In this document: piece by piece, positions 26,811-40,095 of the stretch
Position numbering within the stretch: the first letter of the stretch is position 1
Layout: every line of letters begins with the position of its first letter
NCBI GenBank assembly: GCA_025093555.1
Contig: JAIWNF010000022.1
Location: forward strand, 620,001-684,000
Length of the DNA stretch: 64,000 bases
Direction of reading: 5' to 3'
Source: Circinella umbellata
Taxonomy: Eukaryota; Mucoromycota; Mucoromycetes; Mucorales; Lichtheimiaceae
Program-made: the position numbers and the translations under genes
Notes under the pieces: model-generated
What the model saw: only the letters and a program-made list of their open reading frames with translations
Told to the model about the DNA's origin: nothing
Database searches by the model: none

Positions 26811-29800
26811 CTAAAAGAAATCGTAACGTTTGTCTTCAGTAGTAGGTTGTTGTTGATAATGAGCAGCAGCAGCACTCTGTGCAGCTTGGAAAGAAGATGG
26901 ATCAACCGTATCACGGAATGGATTATCTGTATCATCCACAGGTGTTGTACCCACTGGGCCTGGGTTCAACTGAGGTTGGTATGAATAATGTGCCATTTGT
27001 CGCATATTACCATCACCCATTGGAAGTACTTGACCAGATTCCCGCATAGCACCAGCATCTTGATGTGGTATAGGGGAAGGTGTACCACCATTTGTTTGCC
27101 CTGGCGCTGCCATGGCACCATAAAAGTGTTGGTCATCCATTGTTTCGCGATTTTCTTCATTTGAATTTAACGATGGGTCACGAGCAGCTGAGGTAGAACC
27201 ACCCATACCACCCACTAAACCACCATAGCTATTATAGACTTCATTGCCATTTCCTGATGGAGCTTGATTATTATGTTGCTGCATTTCAGGTTGAGCAGCA
27301 GAACCAGCAGGTGTAAGAACTTGAGCCAAAAAGTTATACTTGGAAAGGCGAGCGAAACGAGAACCACGAGGACTTTCAGAAGCAGCAGCAGCTTCTTGAG
27401 CTTCAGAATCAACTAAATCACGGAATTGTTGCTGTTGTCGTTCATGTTGTTCACGAATAGCTGTAGCCTTTTGTTTGCGGCGGAAACAGGCAAAGAGTAA
27501 AACAAGTATTAAAGCACCAGCAACAGAACCAACGACAGCACCAGCAATTTGTCCACCCGACATGGATTCAGCAGAATTATTAAGTTCTCCACAAACACCA
27601 CTGATACAATAAGAAGAGAAACATTGGAAATCTTCATAACATTGAGCACCATTAGAAATCAAATTTTCACACGACTTCTTAGCAGCGTTACAATAAGTAG
27701 TTTGGACAGGGCAAACACCATTCGCGGCACGAGGATCAGATGAACATTCACCTTGACCCAAGACAAGAGAAGGAGTAGCAGTAGAAGAAGTGACCGTATA
27801 AGTGCGGCTATTGGTCAGCGAAGCAGCAACTTCCTCACTTGTTGTAGTAGGTACATACTCTTCTTCTTGATTTGTAGTCGTTTCTTCTTGTCCAGCCATG
27901 GTTTCGGTAGTAACGGGCGGTTCTGTCGTTTGTGGAGCTTCGGTTGTTGTATCAGGAGGTTGTGTTGTTGTTTCTTCAGCTAAATTGGGTGTTGTGGTTT
28001 GTTGTTCTCGTTCAGTTGATGTAAGGGGTGCAGTGGTCGATTCTTCAGCTTCTTCAGTAGTTGTTGACGGAGCTGCTATTCTTTGTACTGTCTTGCTAGA
28101 TGTAAATTTTTCTTGATGTGTAGTTGTAGTAGTTTCCTCTTTTTCATCTTCAGTGGTGGTGGTGGTTGGGTCAGGCTTGGGAGTAATAGTAGGTGTAGTT
28201 TCGGTTTCTTTTTCATCTTCAGTGGTAGTGGTAGTGGTAGTGGTTGGTTCGGGCTTGGGAGTAATAGTAACTGTAGTTTCGGTTTCTTTTTCATCTTCAG
28301 TGGTAGTGGTAGTGGTTGGTTCAGGCTTGGGAGTAATAGTAACTGTAGTTTCAGTTTCTTTTTCTGTAGTAGTAATAGTTGAGCTTTCTTCTACTGGTGT
28401 TGATGTACTGGTTGGCTCTTCATTTGTAGTCGTTGTGCTTCCAGGATAATCAGTAAGTTCTGATGTCCAGAAGGAACCACTGCTGCTTGTTGTATCCCAT
28501 GAACCGTCATCACTATCAGTGGGTGTTGGAGTAACAGTTGGTTCTTCCACGGAAGAATCGGGTGATTCCGTTGGTTCACCGCCGGGAATGGTAGCTGTTG
28601 TTGTATCATCTACGTAAGAATACGAGAAACTGTAAGTTGGTTTAGGCCAGCCATCACCAGGACTTTCAGAAGGAGTACCATCGGAGGGATAACCACCATC
28701 ATGGTCATGACCATTGTCATTTCCTGGTCCTTCGTTATCATCATTATCATCGCCCTTTCCTGGTCCGTGGCTATCATCATTTTCATCGCCCTTTCCTGGT
28801 CCGTGGCTATCATCATTATCATCGCCCTTTCCTGGTCCGTGGCTATCATCATTTTCATCGCCCTTTCCTGGTCCGTGGCTATCATCATTTTCATCTCCTT
28901 TTCCTGGTCCGTGGCTATCATCATTTTCATCGCCCTTTCCTGGTCCGTGGCTATCATCATTATCATCGCCCTTTCCTGGTCCGTGGCTATCATCATTTTC
29001 ATCGCCCTTTCCTGGTCCGTGGCTATCATCATTTTCATCGCCCTTTCCTGGTCCGTGGCTATCATCATTATCATCGCCCTTTCCTGGTCCGTGGCTATCA
29101 TCATTTTCATCGCCCTTTCCTGGTCCGTGGCTATCATCATTTTCATCGCCCTTTCCTGGTCCGTGGCTATCATTGTTTTCATCGCCCTTTCCTGGTCCGC
29201 GGCTATCATCATTTTCATCGCCCTTTCCTGGTCCGTGGCTATCATTGTTTTCATCACCCTTTTCTGGACCTTGATTGTCATTGTTTTGGTTACCATTGCC
29301 AGAGTCGTAGTTACTATTATGATCATTATCATGGTTGTTTTTATCACCATCGGAACCAGAATCATCATTATCTTTACTGCCACCACTACCTAATGATGGA
29401 TCAAAGTCATCAGAAGAGTCTTTCTCATTGTCACCGCCATTATCGTTACCGCTATTATTATCTAATGATGGATCATATTTATCGGAAAAGTCTTTTTCAT
29501 CGTCGGCACTACTTCCAAGGTCGTTATTACCATTATCTTTACTGCCGTCATTACCTGATGATGGATCAGATTTATCGGAAGAGTCTTTTTCATCGCCACC
29601 ACCATCCGCAAAGTCGTCATCACCATTATCGTTACCGGTCTCATCTTCGATCGGTGGATCAAAGTCTTTGGAAGAGTCTTCTTCATCGTCAACACTACTT
29701 CCAAGGTCGTTATCACCATTATCTTTACTGCCGTCATCGCCATTATCTTTATTGTCGTCATCGCCTGATGATGGATCAGATTTATCGGAAGAATCTTTTT

Positions 29801-31088
29801 CATCGCCACCACCATCCGCAAGGTCGTCATCACCATTATCGTTACCGGTCTCATCTTCGACTACTGGATCAAAGTCATTGGAAGAGTCTTTTTCATCGCC
29901 ACCACCATCCGCAAAGTCGTCATCACCATTATCGTTACCGGTCTCATCTTCGATCGGTGGATCAAAGTCTTTGGAAGAGTCTTCTTCATCGTCAACACTA
30001 CTTCCAAGGTCGTTATCACCATTATCTTTACTGCCGTCATCGCCATTATCTTCATTGTCGTCATCACCTGATGATGGGTCAGATTTATCAGAAGAGTCTT
30101 CTTCATCATCAACACCACTCTCAATATCGTCATCACCATTATCGTTACCGCTCTCATCCTCGACTACTGGATCAAAGTCATCGGAAGAGTCTTCTTCATC
30201 ATCAACATCACTTCCAAGGTCGTCATCACCATTATCTTCACTGCCGTCATCGCCATTATCTTCATTGTCGTCATCACCTGATGATGGATCAGATTTATCG
30301 GAAGAGTCTTCTTCATCATCAACACCACTTTCAATATCGTCATCACCATTATCTTCACTGCCGTCATCATCATTATCGTTACCGCTCTCATCCTCGACTA
30401 CTGGGTCAAAGTCATCGGAAGAATCTTTCTGATCGTTGTCATCGTTTTGGTTGTTAGTATCGTCGTTTTCATCTGATGATGAACCATCATTATTGGAGTC
30501 ATCGGCACCAGTGTCGCTTCCATCACCTGCATCAGTACCGCCACTATTATCACCAAAACCTATTACATTATAAGCATTTAATTTTAAAAAAAATTCGGTT
30601 AGCGCAAATTATTTAAATTTGTAGGTAGGTAGCTAATTTTTTTTTGAAGGTTAATTACCACCATCAGTAACACCATCTTCACCTTCACCAGGTGGTCCAC
30701 GTCGAAGTAAACCTGATCCAAAGTTATCGGCAGCTAATGATGAACTATCAGAGCCTTGAGCTTTTATATGGGTCGAATCAAAACAATATAAAAACATGAA
30801 AAAAAGATTAAAAAAGAAATTTTGGTTTTTTTTTTATATAGATAAGTATAAAATATACTAAAATTGTATAGTTGATTTTGTAAGACAGAAAGGAAAAGGG
30901 AAAGGTATTTCTATCGTTTATGTGGATGGTTGTTTATTTGTTGATAATTCGAATAAGATGATGTTAAAAAATCGTTTCTAACCTGCTAAGACAACGTTAA
31001 AAATCATTGAAAAGCAAATAAAAAGTAATGTAATATTAAATAATCGTCGTTGCCCTCGAGTTGATTGAGTATGCGCGTTATTTGCCAT
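26811..31088 (-). CDS. Mucin-like single-pass surface protein with acidic and Thr-rich repeats
   Basis: Exons from high to low: 31088-30983, 30760-30659, 30559-26811; 1318 residues. An N-terminal signal-anchor or signal peptide (LFNITLLFICFSMIFNVVLA). Then ~340 residues of Asp/Ser/Gly/Asn-rich acidic repeats, ~180 residues of a 12-residue repeat GKGDENDDSHGP, and a Thr/Glu/Pro mucin region with repeats like TETTVTITPKPEPTTTT. An eight-cysteine module follows (QGEC ... GVCGE, ~1005-1060), then one transmembrane helix (GAVVGSVAGALILVLLFACF, ~1073-1095) and a ~220-residue cytosolic tail beginning RRKQK. The layout resembles Msb2- or Wsc-like wall sensors and adhesins, but no named domain was recognised. 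The 3.7-kb last exon without introns is exceptional for this window. Confidence 0.85.
28138..28372 (-). repeat. Thr-rich mucin repeats, three copies
   Basis: Three near-identical units of ~24-27 codons (KETETTVTITPKPEPTTTTT followed by EDE), in frame. Thr/Pro density predicts heavy O-mannosylation of the stalk. Confidence 0.85.
28738..29274 (-). repeat. 36-bp coding minisatellite, ~15 copies
   Basis: About 15 tandem units of 36 bp encoding GKGD(E/D)N(D/N)DSHGP, with no frameshift. The variants GATGAAAAT and GATGATAAT alternate in a partly regular three-unit pattern, indicating spread by unequal exchange. Confidence 0.93.
29376..30430 (-). repeat. Acidic coding repeats with a 300-bp higher-order period
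   Basis: Repeats of 20-35 codons (SSDKSDPSSGDD, EDSSKDFDP, NDNGDDD). A block at ~29632-29770 reappears nearly unchanged at ~29932-30070, a 300-bp period. All units stay in frame with the mucin-like protein. Confidence 0.85.
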
Positions 31089-32734
31089 CTAAATTATATA
31101 AATATATATAGAGAGAGAGAAAAAGAGGAAAAAAACGAAAGTAAAGGGGGGGGAAAAAAGAAAAGAATGTATAAAGGGGAAAGAGAGAAAGAAGAGGTTG
31201 AGAGAACCGAAATAATGTGTTTATCGGTTTGTAAGTTATATTAGAAGGAAGAAAGAAAGAAAGAAAGAAAGAAAAAGTGTGTAATGAACGGAGAAGAGAG
31301 TGAAATCGTTTAGTCTAATTCCAACTCTTTTACACAATTGTAATAAAATGATATAGAACACAAGGTTTGAATTTTCTTTATTATGTTAGCCACTGAAATT
31401 GAAGTACAGATATTAAAAGCGCTCAAACGTACTAAGTTGTTTTCTACTTATTTGAGCGGGATGTTAAGCCTAAAGAGGTATATCAGTCTATTCAAATAAG
31501 TAAAGTACATAACTTGGGGGGGAAGAAGAAGAAGGAGAGATGGGGGTGAGTGGATCAACAAAAAAAAAGTAAAGTAAGACGGATGTGTTTGAGTTAGTAT
31601 ACAAAATAATGATTTATTTATATTGCATAAATACTTTCTCTTTTAAAAATAAAAGGTTAAATTCAGAATATAAAAGAAATATAAATGCTTTTCAATTTAA
31701 AAGTATCCACACCCTTTTTTACTGCTTGATAAACAAAATAAAAAACCGTGATTCTTTGAAAATATCTCGTGTAACGGTAGATCGTCTTTTTTATTTCTCA
31801 GAATATCTTTAATGAATAACGTATTCAAACCCATTAGAGAATAATTGAAATATATATTTTATATGTATACGGTATATATATTTTGAACTATTTTATTTTT
31901 TTACACGCTTATATTTTTATGAATCTCCTTCTTGATATGATAGTATGTGTATAAGAAACTGATTTTTTTTTTGAGTAACAATCAATATAATAAAAAAAAA
32001 AACGTGTTAAAATACTAAAATAAAGCATAAAATTCTAATTCTGTTAAACGTGCAGGTTACAATTTCATATATTTTTGTATCCCGCTTTTTTTTTTATTTT
32101 CCCATCATATGAGATTTTTTTTGACCAGGGTGCTAAGTGATGCGTACAAAAGTATTAGAAGAATAAAAATTATTATAACTAAAAAAAAAAGAAGTTATGT
32201 TATATTGAATAAATGAATTAACGTTATTCAAATTGATTAAGTTGATATATGCGAAAAAAAAAAGAAACCATTTCTTTTTAATAGAAAAAAGAAAAACTGA
32301 TCTACGTTTGTTTATTCTTCAAGGTTACACATTGAAATATTTCTTTTTATTCTAAAGATTCTATAAAAGTAAATTTTTATGACATGACGTTTTATTTGGA
32401 TAAAATATATAAAAATAAAAAGCTTATTAACAAAAATACATCTTTCTTTTCCTATATCGTGCTCACAACTATTTTGGTTATTAGTTGATTGTATACAGCT
32501 CAGCCAAATTCTTATATCGGATGTTAAAATGATGTTATTTATTGTGTCTATATGTTCGTATCATGGTTAATAAAACAGTAGTGTGGTATCTTCAGGTAAA
32601 TGTATTAATATCATCATGTTAGATGATAAAAGAAAAAATGTGTATGTGATGAATGTAATTGCATAACAAAAGGAAAGTATATACTAATAAGAAGCAAATA
32701 ATAAATGGAGATGTAAATAGATTACATAAAAGGT
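31089..32734. other. Intergenic region
   Basis: Purine-rich leader next to the mucin-like gene, including (GAAA)n near 31252-31275, then AT-rich DNA to the HECT gene 3' end. No gene is supported. Confidence 0.5.
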
Positions 32735-35700
32735 TTAAATCATACCAAAACCTTCAGCATTACTTATACTGGTTAATAACCTTTCGCGTAACTTTTCTTT
32801 ACTATTATATTCACAAAGAAGTAGTACATTATAACAAGTATGTGAAGTAGGTAATCTGTCAGAATCAGGTCCATTTTTAGCAATCACAAACTGAAGTTTA
32901 CTTAATCCACCTATTGGAGCCTATTATTTTAAAGACACGTAAATAAATACACATCCTTACTTCATTATTATTATTTCTGTTACTAAAAACTTACTCTATC
33001 GGATCCAGTAGCAAAAAAAAGCAACTTTTTCTTTTCTTCATATGTAAATTCGTGTACAATTTCCCAAAAATGTCTATAAAAATGAGATATTAGTGATAAA
33101 ACATGCATTGAACAAATTAATAAAAAAAATTTTTACTCTTTGTAATACCTAATGATAGATGAATCTTTAGTCCAACCACCATCATATACTGTAGATCTTT
33201 CTAATGCTTCAAAATCTAAATCGGAACTTCCACATATAAGTTGTTCAATTTCTTCAGGTCTAAATATCTATTAAAATGAAAAGATAAAAAAAAAAATAAG
33301 AAACCCTTTTACTTTTTTGCTAATATTATATATCAATATCATGTAGAATAATAAAAAAAAATGTGAATGTTATTACATTAATAGCATTATCTTGACATAA
33401 TAATTCAAAACCTTCACGAAATGCTTCAAATTCTTTTTGTATTGATTGATTTAAAACAAATTTGGCATATAAATCAACAAATTCTATAGAGAATATATAT
33501 CATTGTATTTAATATCTCATATATATAAGGTATTATTATAATATTTTACCATGTCGATTGTCATTTGTTAAATGTATATTAGATCCCATAGGTTTCAAAT
33601 CTGATGTATATATTTGACCAAATGATTCTAGATCAACTTGAAAAGGTTGATCGAATTCAGCTTGTACATCCCCTTGGAACGTTAATAATTTTTCAAGATT
33701 ACGTCCTAGTTGCTAAGTTACCAATAAAATAGAAAAAAAAATATGCTTAGCAATAACCCTCCAATCATATTTAATTATTTGGATAATGATAATGCCTTCA
33801 TGTGCGCATATGTATTATTTACCGGATCCAATTGTTTTAGTTCAGGTATTCCAACTTCAATTCCCATCAATTTTTTATATAATGCCAAAGGTAAATGAAG
33901 ATCAAGAATCACGCTATTATATACTGCCAAACCGAGTAATAAACCTGCTAATCTAAATTCTGCTGTACTATCTCTATCTTGAGCTGGATTCGGTGTGAAC
34001 CAATAAAGACGTGATTCTTCATTCATCTTGAACATCCCTAAATAAATATATATACATATATACCTTATTAAGTATTTCTTTTTTTCTTTCTTTTTAACTG
34101 AATTGTGATGATATGAAGGAACGTTACCATATTTGGGATCAAATAATTCACGAATGACCAATTGAAAGAATTCTTTTTGAACGCCCCCTTCATCTACACC
34201 TTCTTCACCAACAAATTGAACCCTTAATTGTTTTTTCAAATCATGAATTGTTTTTTGTTCGAGCTATATATAAATAGAGAGAGAGAGAGAGAGTTAGCAG
34301 ATGATTAGTATTATAGTCCATTGGATTTATAGTAAAAAGAATTAAAGAGTAACTTACTTGATGTAAAGTATCGGAAACAATATGATCACGCCGAATACCA
34401 AGTACTAAATAAGGACTATTTACCCCTATTATATATATTAATATATATTTGCGATTAAAGAGATATGAATAAATTACCTTCAAATAAAGCACGAAAGAAT
34501 GCATCTTGTAATTCATGACGCATCTGAAACACACTTTCTACTTTAAGAATATCAGCTTTCGCAGTTGGACTTAAAACAAATGGGAAATCACAGAACGAGA
34601 ACCTACCCAAAAAAAAAAAGATTAATTTTCCCTCACAACCCCTCTTTTTTTTTCTTCTTCATATAAAACAGTATAGACCTACCCTTTACGCTCTTTATAA
34701 TTAGGAATATCAATTTTTATTTCCAAATTATCATTAATTGCATCATTATAAAATGATGTATAGGAAACAAAATTTTGTTGTTCATTTAATCGATCTATAG
34801 GCGTCATGAAGAAAAAAAAATGTGAAATAAATAAATTAAATTCACATGTATTTTATATATTAGCCGTATAATGAACTTACATAAGATAGCTATACATTTC
34901 GTAGCATTTATAACGGGTGAATCTTGATAGGGAGATACCTTTTTATCCTTGGGTGATCTACCAACTAATCGTATCCGTATTAGTTGATGAAATGTATCCA
35001 GTAAAGAAATAAATAAAGCTTCAGATGATTGTTCTGAATTAAGTACAGGTTCAATAAGATATTTTACAAGTGAATCTTGCATTGTATGTGACATAGAAGC
35101 GATAACTTCACATAGATCAGGTAGTAAAGTATGTTGCCATTGTGCATCAATGAATTGTGAACACTAAATAATATTGGTTTTCAGGATTATTGTCCATGTT
35201 TTTCAAAAATCAAGTCCTCTCTATGTCTTTTTAAGCATGGTTACCTGAAATAGAATTACTATAGAACTCAGAAGCTCCGGTGTTATCTCTTCATTATTAC
35301 TGACACTATATCTTAAGGCTTCTTGAGCTATTCCTACTAATTGTATAAGTACTTCTTGAGAAAGCTGAAAGGCAAAAAATTAGTTTTTATCATTATGAAA
35401 GTTTTTGATATATATATTTATAAAAGTTGAATTGAAAGTAAATTGAGATCATACTTGAGTTTTGATAATTTCAAATGTTTGTTGAACTTGTTGTTTTTCT
35501 ACTGGACATCCAAGACCGTTCGGTTTTTTCTAAATAGATATAGATTAGATTAAACAATAAAAAAAAGAAAGTAGTTTCAACAAACTCCCCCTCTTTTTCT
35601 TTTCTTCTTGAAACAAACCAAGCCCAGTTCATTTTTAATTGATACCTGAAGAAAACTATGAGATAAAAAATGAATATTTCCAAATGCTAAAAATAATCGA

Positions 35701-35884
35701 TTGACAAGTGAGGACCAATCGTTTGTTTCTTCACACTTTGATCGTAAAGTTTGTACAATATCATAGTTTATATAGACTGAGTCAAAAAGAAGGAAAATAA
35801 TAAATAAGTAATTCCAAATGAATTTATCGAACTAAAAAATATAAAAGTCTTTCTTATAATAATACCATGAGATTTATTGGTCAT
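32735..35884 (-). CDS. HECT-type E3 ubiquitin ligase (UBE3A/Hul4-like)
   Basis: Fifteen exons from high to low: 35884-35866, 35776-35646, 35529-35455, 35364-35245, 35163-34881, 34794-34683, 34602-34478, 34425-34358, 34263-34128, 34037-33823, 33712-33550, 33483-33377, 33267-33149, 33073-32995, 32920-32735; 645 residues. The C-terminal ~350 residues are a complete HECT domain: [64 protein letters not shown], and the thioester cysteine C613 in [11 protein letters not shown], ending GFGMI. The upstream blocks [19 protein letters not shown] and [12 protein letters not shown] match the UBE3A/Hul4 subgroup. It transfers ubiquitin through C613 to unknown substrates. No WW, C2 or RLD domain is present. 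The first exon has only 19 nt. Confidence 0.94.
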
Positions 35885-36218
35885 ACTAATAATGAATTCA
35901 ATTGATGATAATAATAATAATAATAGAAAGATATAACATATATTATCTATATATTATAAATGTATATCTTATATATGAAATAGAAGGAAACTAAAAAAAA
36001 AAACTGGATTCTATTTTTTGAAACTTGACGTTACAGGTTACTGGTTCTTTTTGTATTATCCTAAAACTCTCCCGCACTCGCCCCCTTATTTTTCTTTTTC
36101 ACCTAATTATGCATGCATATTTTTAAGACTGACCCAAAAAACAAAAAGAAAAAGAAGCGAGTTTTTTTTTTATTATATACAATGAATCGTGTCTTTCTCT
36201 TCTTTTCCTTTTTCATTA
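35885..36218. promoter_or_regulatory. Bidirectional promoter region, HECT ligase / WDR44-like
   Basis: 334 bp separate two divergent start codons, so both promoters must lie here. I see (AAT)n near 35911-35925, a C-rich patch at 36067-36086 and a poly-T run before 36180. No named transcription-factor site is claimed. Confidence 0.5.
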
Positions 36219-36232
36219 ATGAGCCTGTTTAG
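36182..36232 (+). other. Upstream open reading frame overlapping the WDR44-like start
   Basis: ATG at 36182 opens a 16-codon frame (MNRVFLFF...) ending in TAG at 36230-36232, which overlaps the main ATG (36219) in another frame. If transcribed, it would reduce initiation at the main start. Confidence 0.45.
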
Positions 36233-37263
36233 CTCTGACGATAACTTTTATGATGCTCCTGAAACTTTATCTATAAAAACTTCTCAATCGTCAAGACCAT
36301 CACCTACAACTTCTAGTATTGTTACTGAATCGCGTCATTTCCCTGAAACTAACGTGAATCAAAATACTGGTAATATATATACACATGTTATTCTTTATTA
36401 TATATATATAAGCTATACGTGGGCAAACAAATAAGTAACAGTGCATTTTTATTATTATTAAATAACCATGGTTTGTTTGCAGTGGTTGACGAAAAAACAA
36501 CGAGTAAGCGTTCTTATAATAAAGAGCCCAAATCCAATCATTCTGATAACAACAATTCCAACTGTTCAGCCAACAGTAGTCGTGCTATTGATCCTGTATC
36601 CAATGATATTATTAAAAGAACAGTGATAGCAGAAGGAAAGAGAAAAAAATCACAACAATATCGACGTCCTGAAGGTGTTCAACCTCCAATGTATATTTAT
36701 AAAGAACCTAGTGTTCAGAATGAACAAAGTACTATTTCAGGTACTGGTGATAGATCAACCAATAACAATAATGATAATTATCAACAACAACCAGTCGCTC
36801 ATCAGGGAAAAAAGAGTAAAATGTAAGGGAGGGAGAGGGAACGAATAAATATACATACAAGATTGTGACAATATTAACTTGATTTCTTTTGGTAAATTTA
36901 TGCTTCAGAAAGGCGATCAAAGGAGGTATACTTGCACAAATGGATCGTTTGAAAATTCGCGGTAATAAGCATCATCGCCATAATACAGATGAAACCAAAA
37001 AGAAGACAAAACAGCAACTTATGGATCATGACGGACAAGAGGAAGAAAATGAAATAGATACAGGATCATCAATATCTTCAACATCTTCATCGGATGTAAA
37101 ATACCGTCATCGCAGCAGTGTATCTCGTTACCCACAACTACTTGATTGTAATACATCAAGAAGGTTATCATTAGTATCGAATAATGTACCCACACCTCAC
37201 GGAGGTCGTTATGTCAAGGTATATTATTTAATATCAAGAAGTCTAGCCTAACATTTTTTTTAC

Positions 37264-37306
<43 letters not shown>

Positions 37307-39711
37307 GTTTCTTTGATTTTTTTTTTATTCAGTTGAGATCAAAAGCACGACGACAGCATGGAAAAGATTTCGGAAGGATAGTTGAAGCACAAATGTTAAA
37401 TGTCAATCAATATATTCATCAAAACGATTCACGAGAAACAAAAAAACATCATAATTATTGTGATCATATTCGAATGCGATCAAAAGAAATGGTATCAGAT
37501 ACTTCTCTTGAACAACAACAAAGAGGAGGTCCTTGTGTGGATACTGACAATGGTGAACCTGGTCCTGGTGCTATTTGGTCCATGAAATTCAGTCAAGATG
37601 GTCAATATATGGCAGCAGGAGGACAGAATTGTGTTATCCGAGTATGGAAAATAAAGGACTGTTGTTATACTGGTGATAGCGATAATACATTACATCCAAA
37701 ACAACAACAGGATCCATCAGTTTCAAATAAATCGGAAGAGCAACAAAACAATGAATTTTCAGGTCATTCTATACATATTTTTGAAAAAGAGCCTATACGT
37801 ATATTTCGAGGTCATACAGCTGATATACTGGATCTTTGTTGGTCAAAGGTAAAAAAGAAGAAAAAATAAAACTAGGAAAAATAAAGTCGAAAAACTGGAT
37901 TATTTTTAATTGTATATCGTATAGAAAAACTTTCTACTTTCGAGCTCTATGGATAATACTGTCATGTAAGTCTATATGTGTTGCTTTAAATCAAGATATA
38001 AAAAATACTTGTTTAGTTTGAAACTGATGATGGATGAATCAAAATATTTATAATTATTAGGTTATGGAATATATCAGTTCAAAATTGCCTTTGTGTTTTT
38101 AAACATGTCGATTTTGTAACAAGTGTTGCATTTCATCCTTTTGTAAGTTAAATACACTAACTATTATATACACATTAATTATATAGAAAATACGAATGTA
38201 AAAAAAACTGATTTCTTTGTTTTCCCTCCCTTCTCTCATCATTCTTCATAGGATGATAGATTATTTTTATCTGGATCAGCGGATGGAAAAGTGCGTCTTT
38301 GGAGTGTCCCTAAAAAATCTGTATTAGAATGGAATAATCCACCCGATAACAATATTATAACTGCAGTCAATTTTACTGCTGATGGAAAAATGATTTGTGC
38401 AGGAACGTATGATGGCCAAATATTTCTTTTTGATACGAATGATATGAAGTACACTTCTCAGTTTTCAGTGAAAAAAGAAGGTTCCAACAAACGAGGTCGT
38501 AAAATTACAGGTATTCAAACTGTTCCTGGATTACCTTGTGACAGTGATAAACTTCTTGTAACTAGCAACGACTCTATGGTGCGTTTGTACAGTATCCGAG
38601 ATCAAAAGATTATTTTCAAATATAAAGGTGCTGAAAACGAATCAACTCAAATCCAAGCTTCATTCAGGTAAATGATCATTTTTCCATTTTTATATATACT
38701 ATTTGTTACAGGTTATAAATGAACGAGTCGTGTTAAAATTATTCCTTTTATAGTGATGATGGTCAATTCATTGTTTGTGGGTCGGATAAAGGTGGAATTT
38801 ATATTTGGTCCACAGATCCTCATGAAACCCTTTGTATGAATAAACGTAACTCAAGATCAGAAGCATCCCTGGGTCAATTGATTACGCAGTTTCCAGAACC
38901 AATGAGTCATACAATCTGTGATAGTGTCGATTCTTCACAGCTTGATTCCAGCAACAACAATAACAACAACAATCAGCTTGGAATGAAGAGTAGAACTAGT
39001 TTTTCATCTTGGGTCCATCGAAATGTATATCAAGGAGGAGGAGACCAACATCATGATCATCACCACGACCCTACTCCCAGCACAAATTATTATTTCACTG
39101 GACATCAGGGTATTGTTACATGTGCCATATTTGCACCAACAAAAACAAGACAGCAATTAGCAGCTACTGGTAAAGATATTATATACAATAATACACCCAT
39201 ACCTTATGTGTATCGAAATACTTTACATTTTGATGATAAACAAAACAATGATAACAATGATATGGATGTAAATAATATTGAGGCAACAGAGCGACAGGAT
39301 AATAATGGTAATATACAACCCCTATTTACTGTCAGTGACGATAATAATACAACTATACGAACATCTTATTCAATGCAATCCATTCAAGAAAATGATCTGC
39401 AAACACTCAAAGCAAGATTAGAGTATCCGTACTCAGAGGGACAAATTATTGTATCTGCGAACGAAAAAGGTTGTATTAAAGTATGGCGGATTGATTCTGG
39501 GACATACGATAATAATGATGATCATGCAAGTAGTAGTAGCAGTATTTGTACTAAAAGTAATCAACGTAGTCGTGTATCATCTATTTCATTATCAACTTTG
39601 GGAGGAGGAAAAGGACAAGAGTCATCAAATAATCCTAATAGTAAAAAATATAGTCATCCACTTTCACGTCTTTCTTTTTCATCAAGATTTAGTCAGAAAC
39701 AAAGCAAATAA
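36219..39711 (+). CDS. WDR44-like WD40-repeat protein
   Basis: Exons 36219-36369, 36483-36822, 36909-37218, 37333-37848, 37925-37965, 38061-38142, 38252-38667, 38754-39711; 937 residues. A disordered basic/Ser-rich N-terminal third begins MSLFSSDDNFYDAPE. A WD40 propeller follows: AIWSMKFSQDGQYMAAGGQNCVIRVW, IFRGHTADILDLCWSK, FLLSSSMDNTVMLWNISVQNCLCVF, HVDFVTSVAFHP, LFLSGSADGKVRLWSVP. The order and wording match WDR44 (Rab11-binding) and fungal relatives, suggesting a role in membrane trafficking or polarised secretion. The last blades carry large Asn/Gln/His-rich insertions. The start ATG at 36219 is overlapped by an upstream frame. It converges on the ferroxidase gene. Confidence 0.9.
37262..37307. 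repeat. (AAT)n microsatellite in an intron
   Basis: About 14 AAT units inside the third intron of the WDR44-like gene, between the donor at 37219 and the acceptor at 37332. Another AAT array (39894-39931) lies past its stop codon. Confidence 0.95.
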
Positions 39712-40095
39712 AAAGATAAATAAAAAAATAGCTTCTTTGTCCGTAATTATCTATAATGGTAATATACAGTTCTTAATACGTATATCTATTTGTTTTATAA
39801 TGAAATTTATTTACAGTACGTACGATGTCACTCACAGAAATATAGATAAATACCTTAGGACCATATGATTTTCTATTTAAAGACTAGTTTTTTAATAATA
39901 ATAATAATAATAAATAATAATAATAATAATACAAGTTACAATACATAATTATACGAGTGGGGGGTGTTTAGAAAAATAATTTTTTTAGTAAGAGAGGGAA
40001 TTGATATTAGATTATATGCAAAAAAAAAAAAGAGGAAAATAATTACAATAAATGCGAAGAGAGTGAAATGACACAAAATATAAATAAAATAAAAT
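39712..40095. other. Convergent 3' spacer
   Basis: 384 bp between the stops of the WDR44-like and ferroxidase genes, with an (AAT)n array and a poly-A run. Nothing else is seen. Confidence 0.5.

Noticed and set aside
28610..29386. Minus-strand 258-codon frame of MMIATDQERAM-type repeats
   Set aside because: Out of frame with the signal peptide, mucin region and transmembrane segment. It exists only because a 36-bp repeat is open in several frames.
28701..30457. Long plus-strand frames (up to ~365 codons) opposite the mucin-like gene
   Set aside because: They are antisense read-through of stop-free coding repeats. Products are monotonous Ser/Pro/Leu or His/Arg strings with no start context or splice logic. 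The minus strand gives a coherent surface protein.
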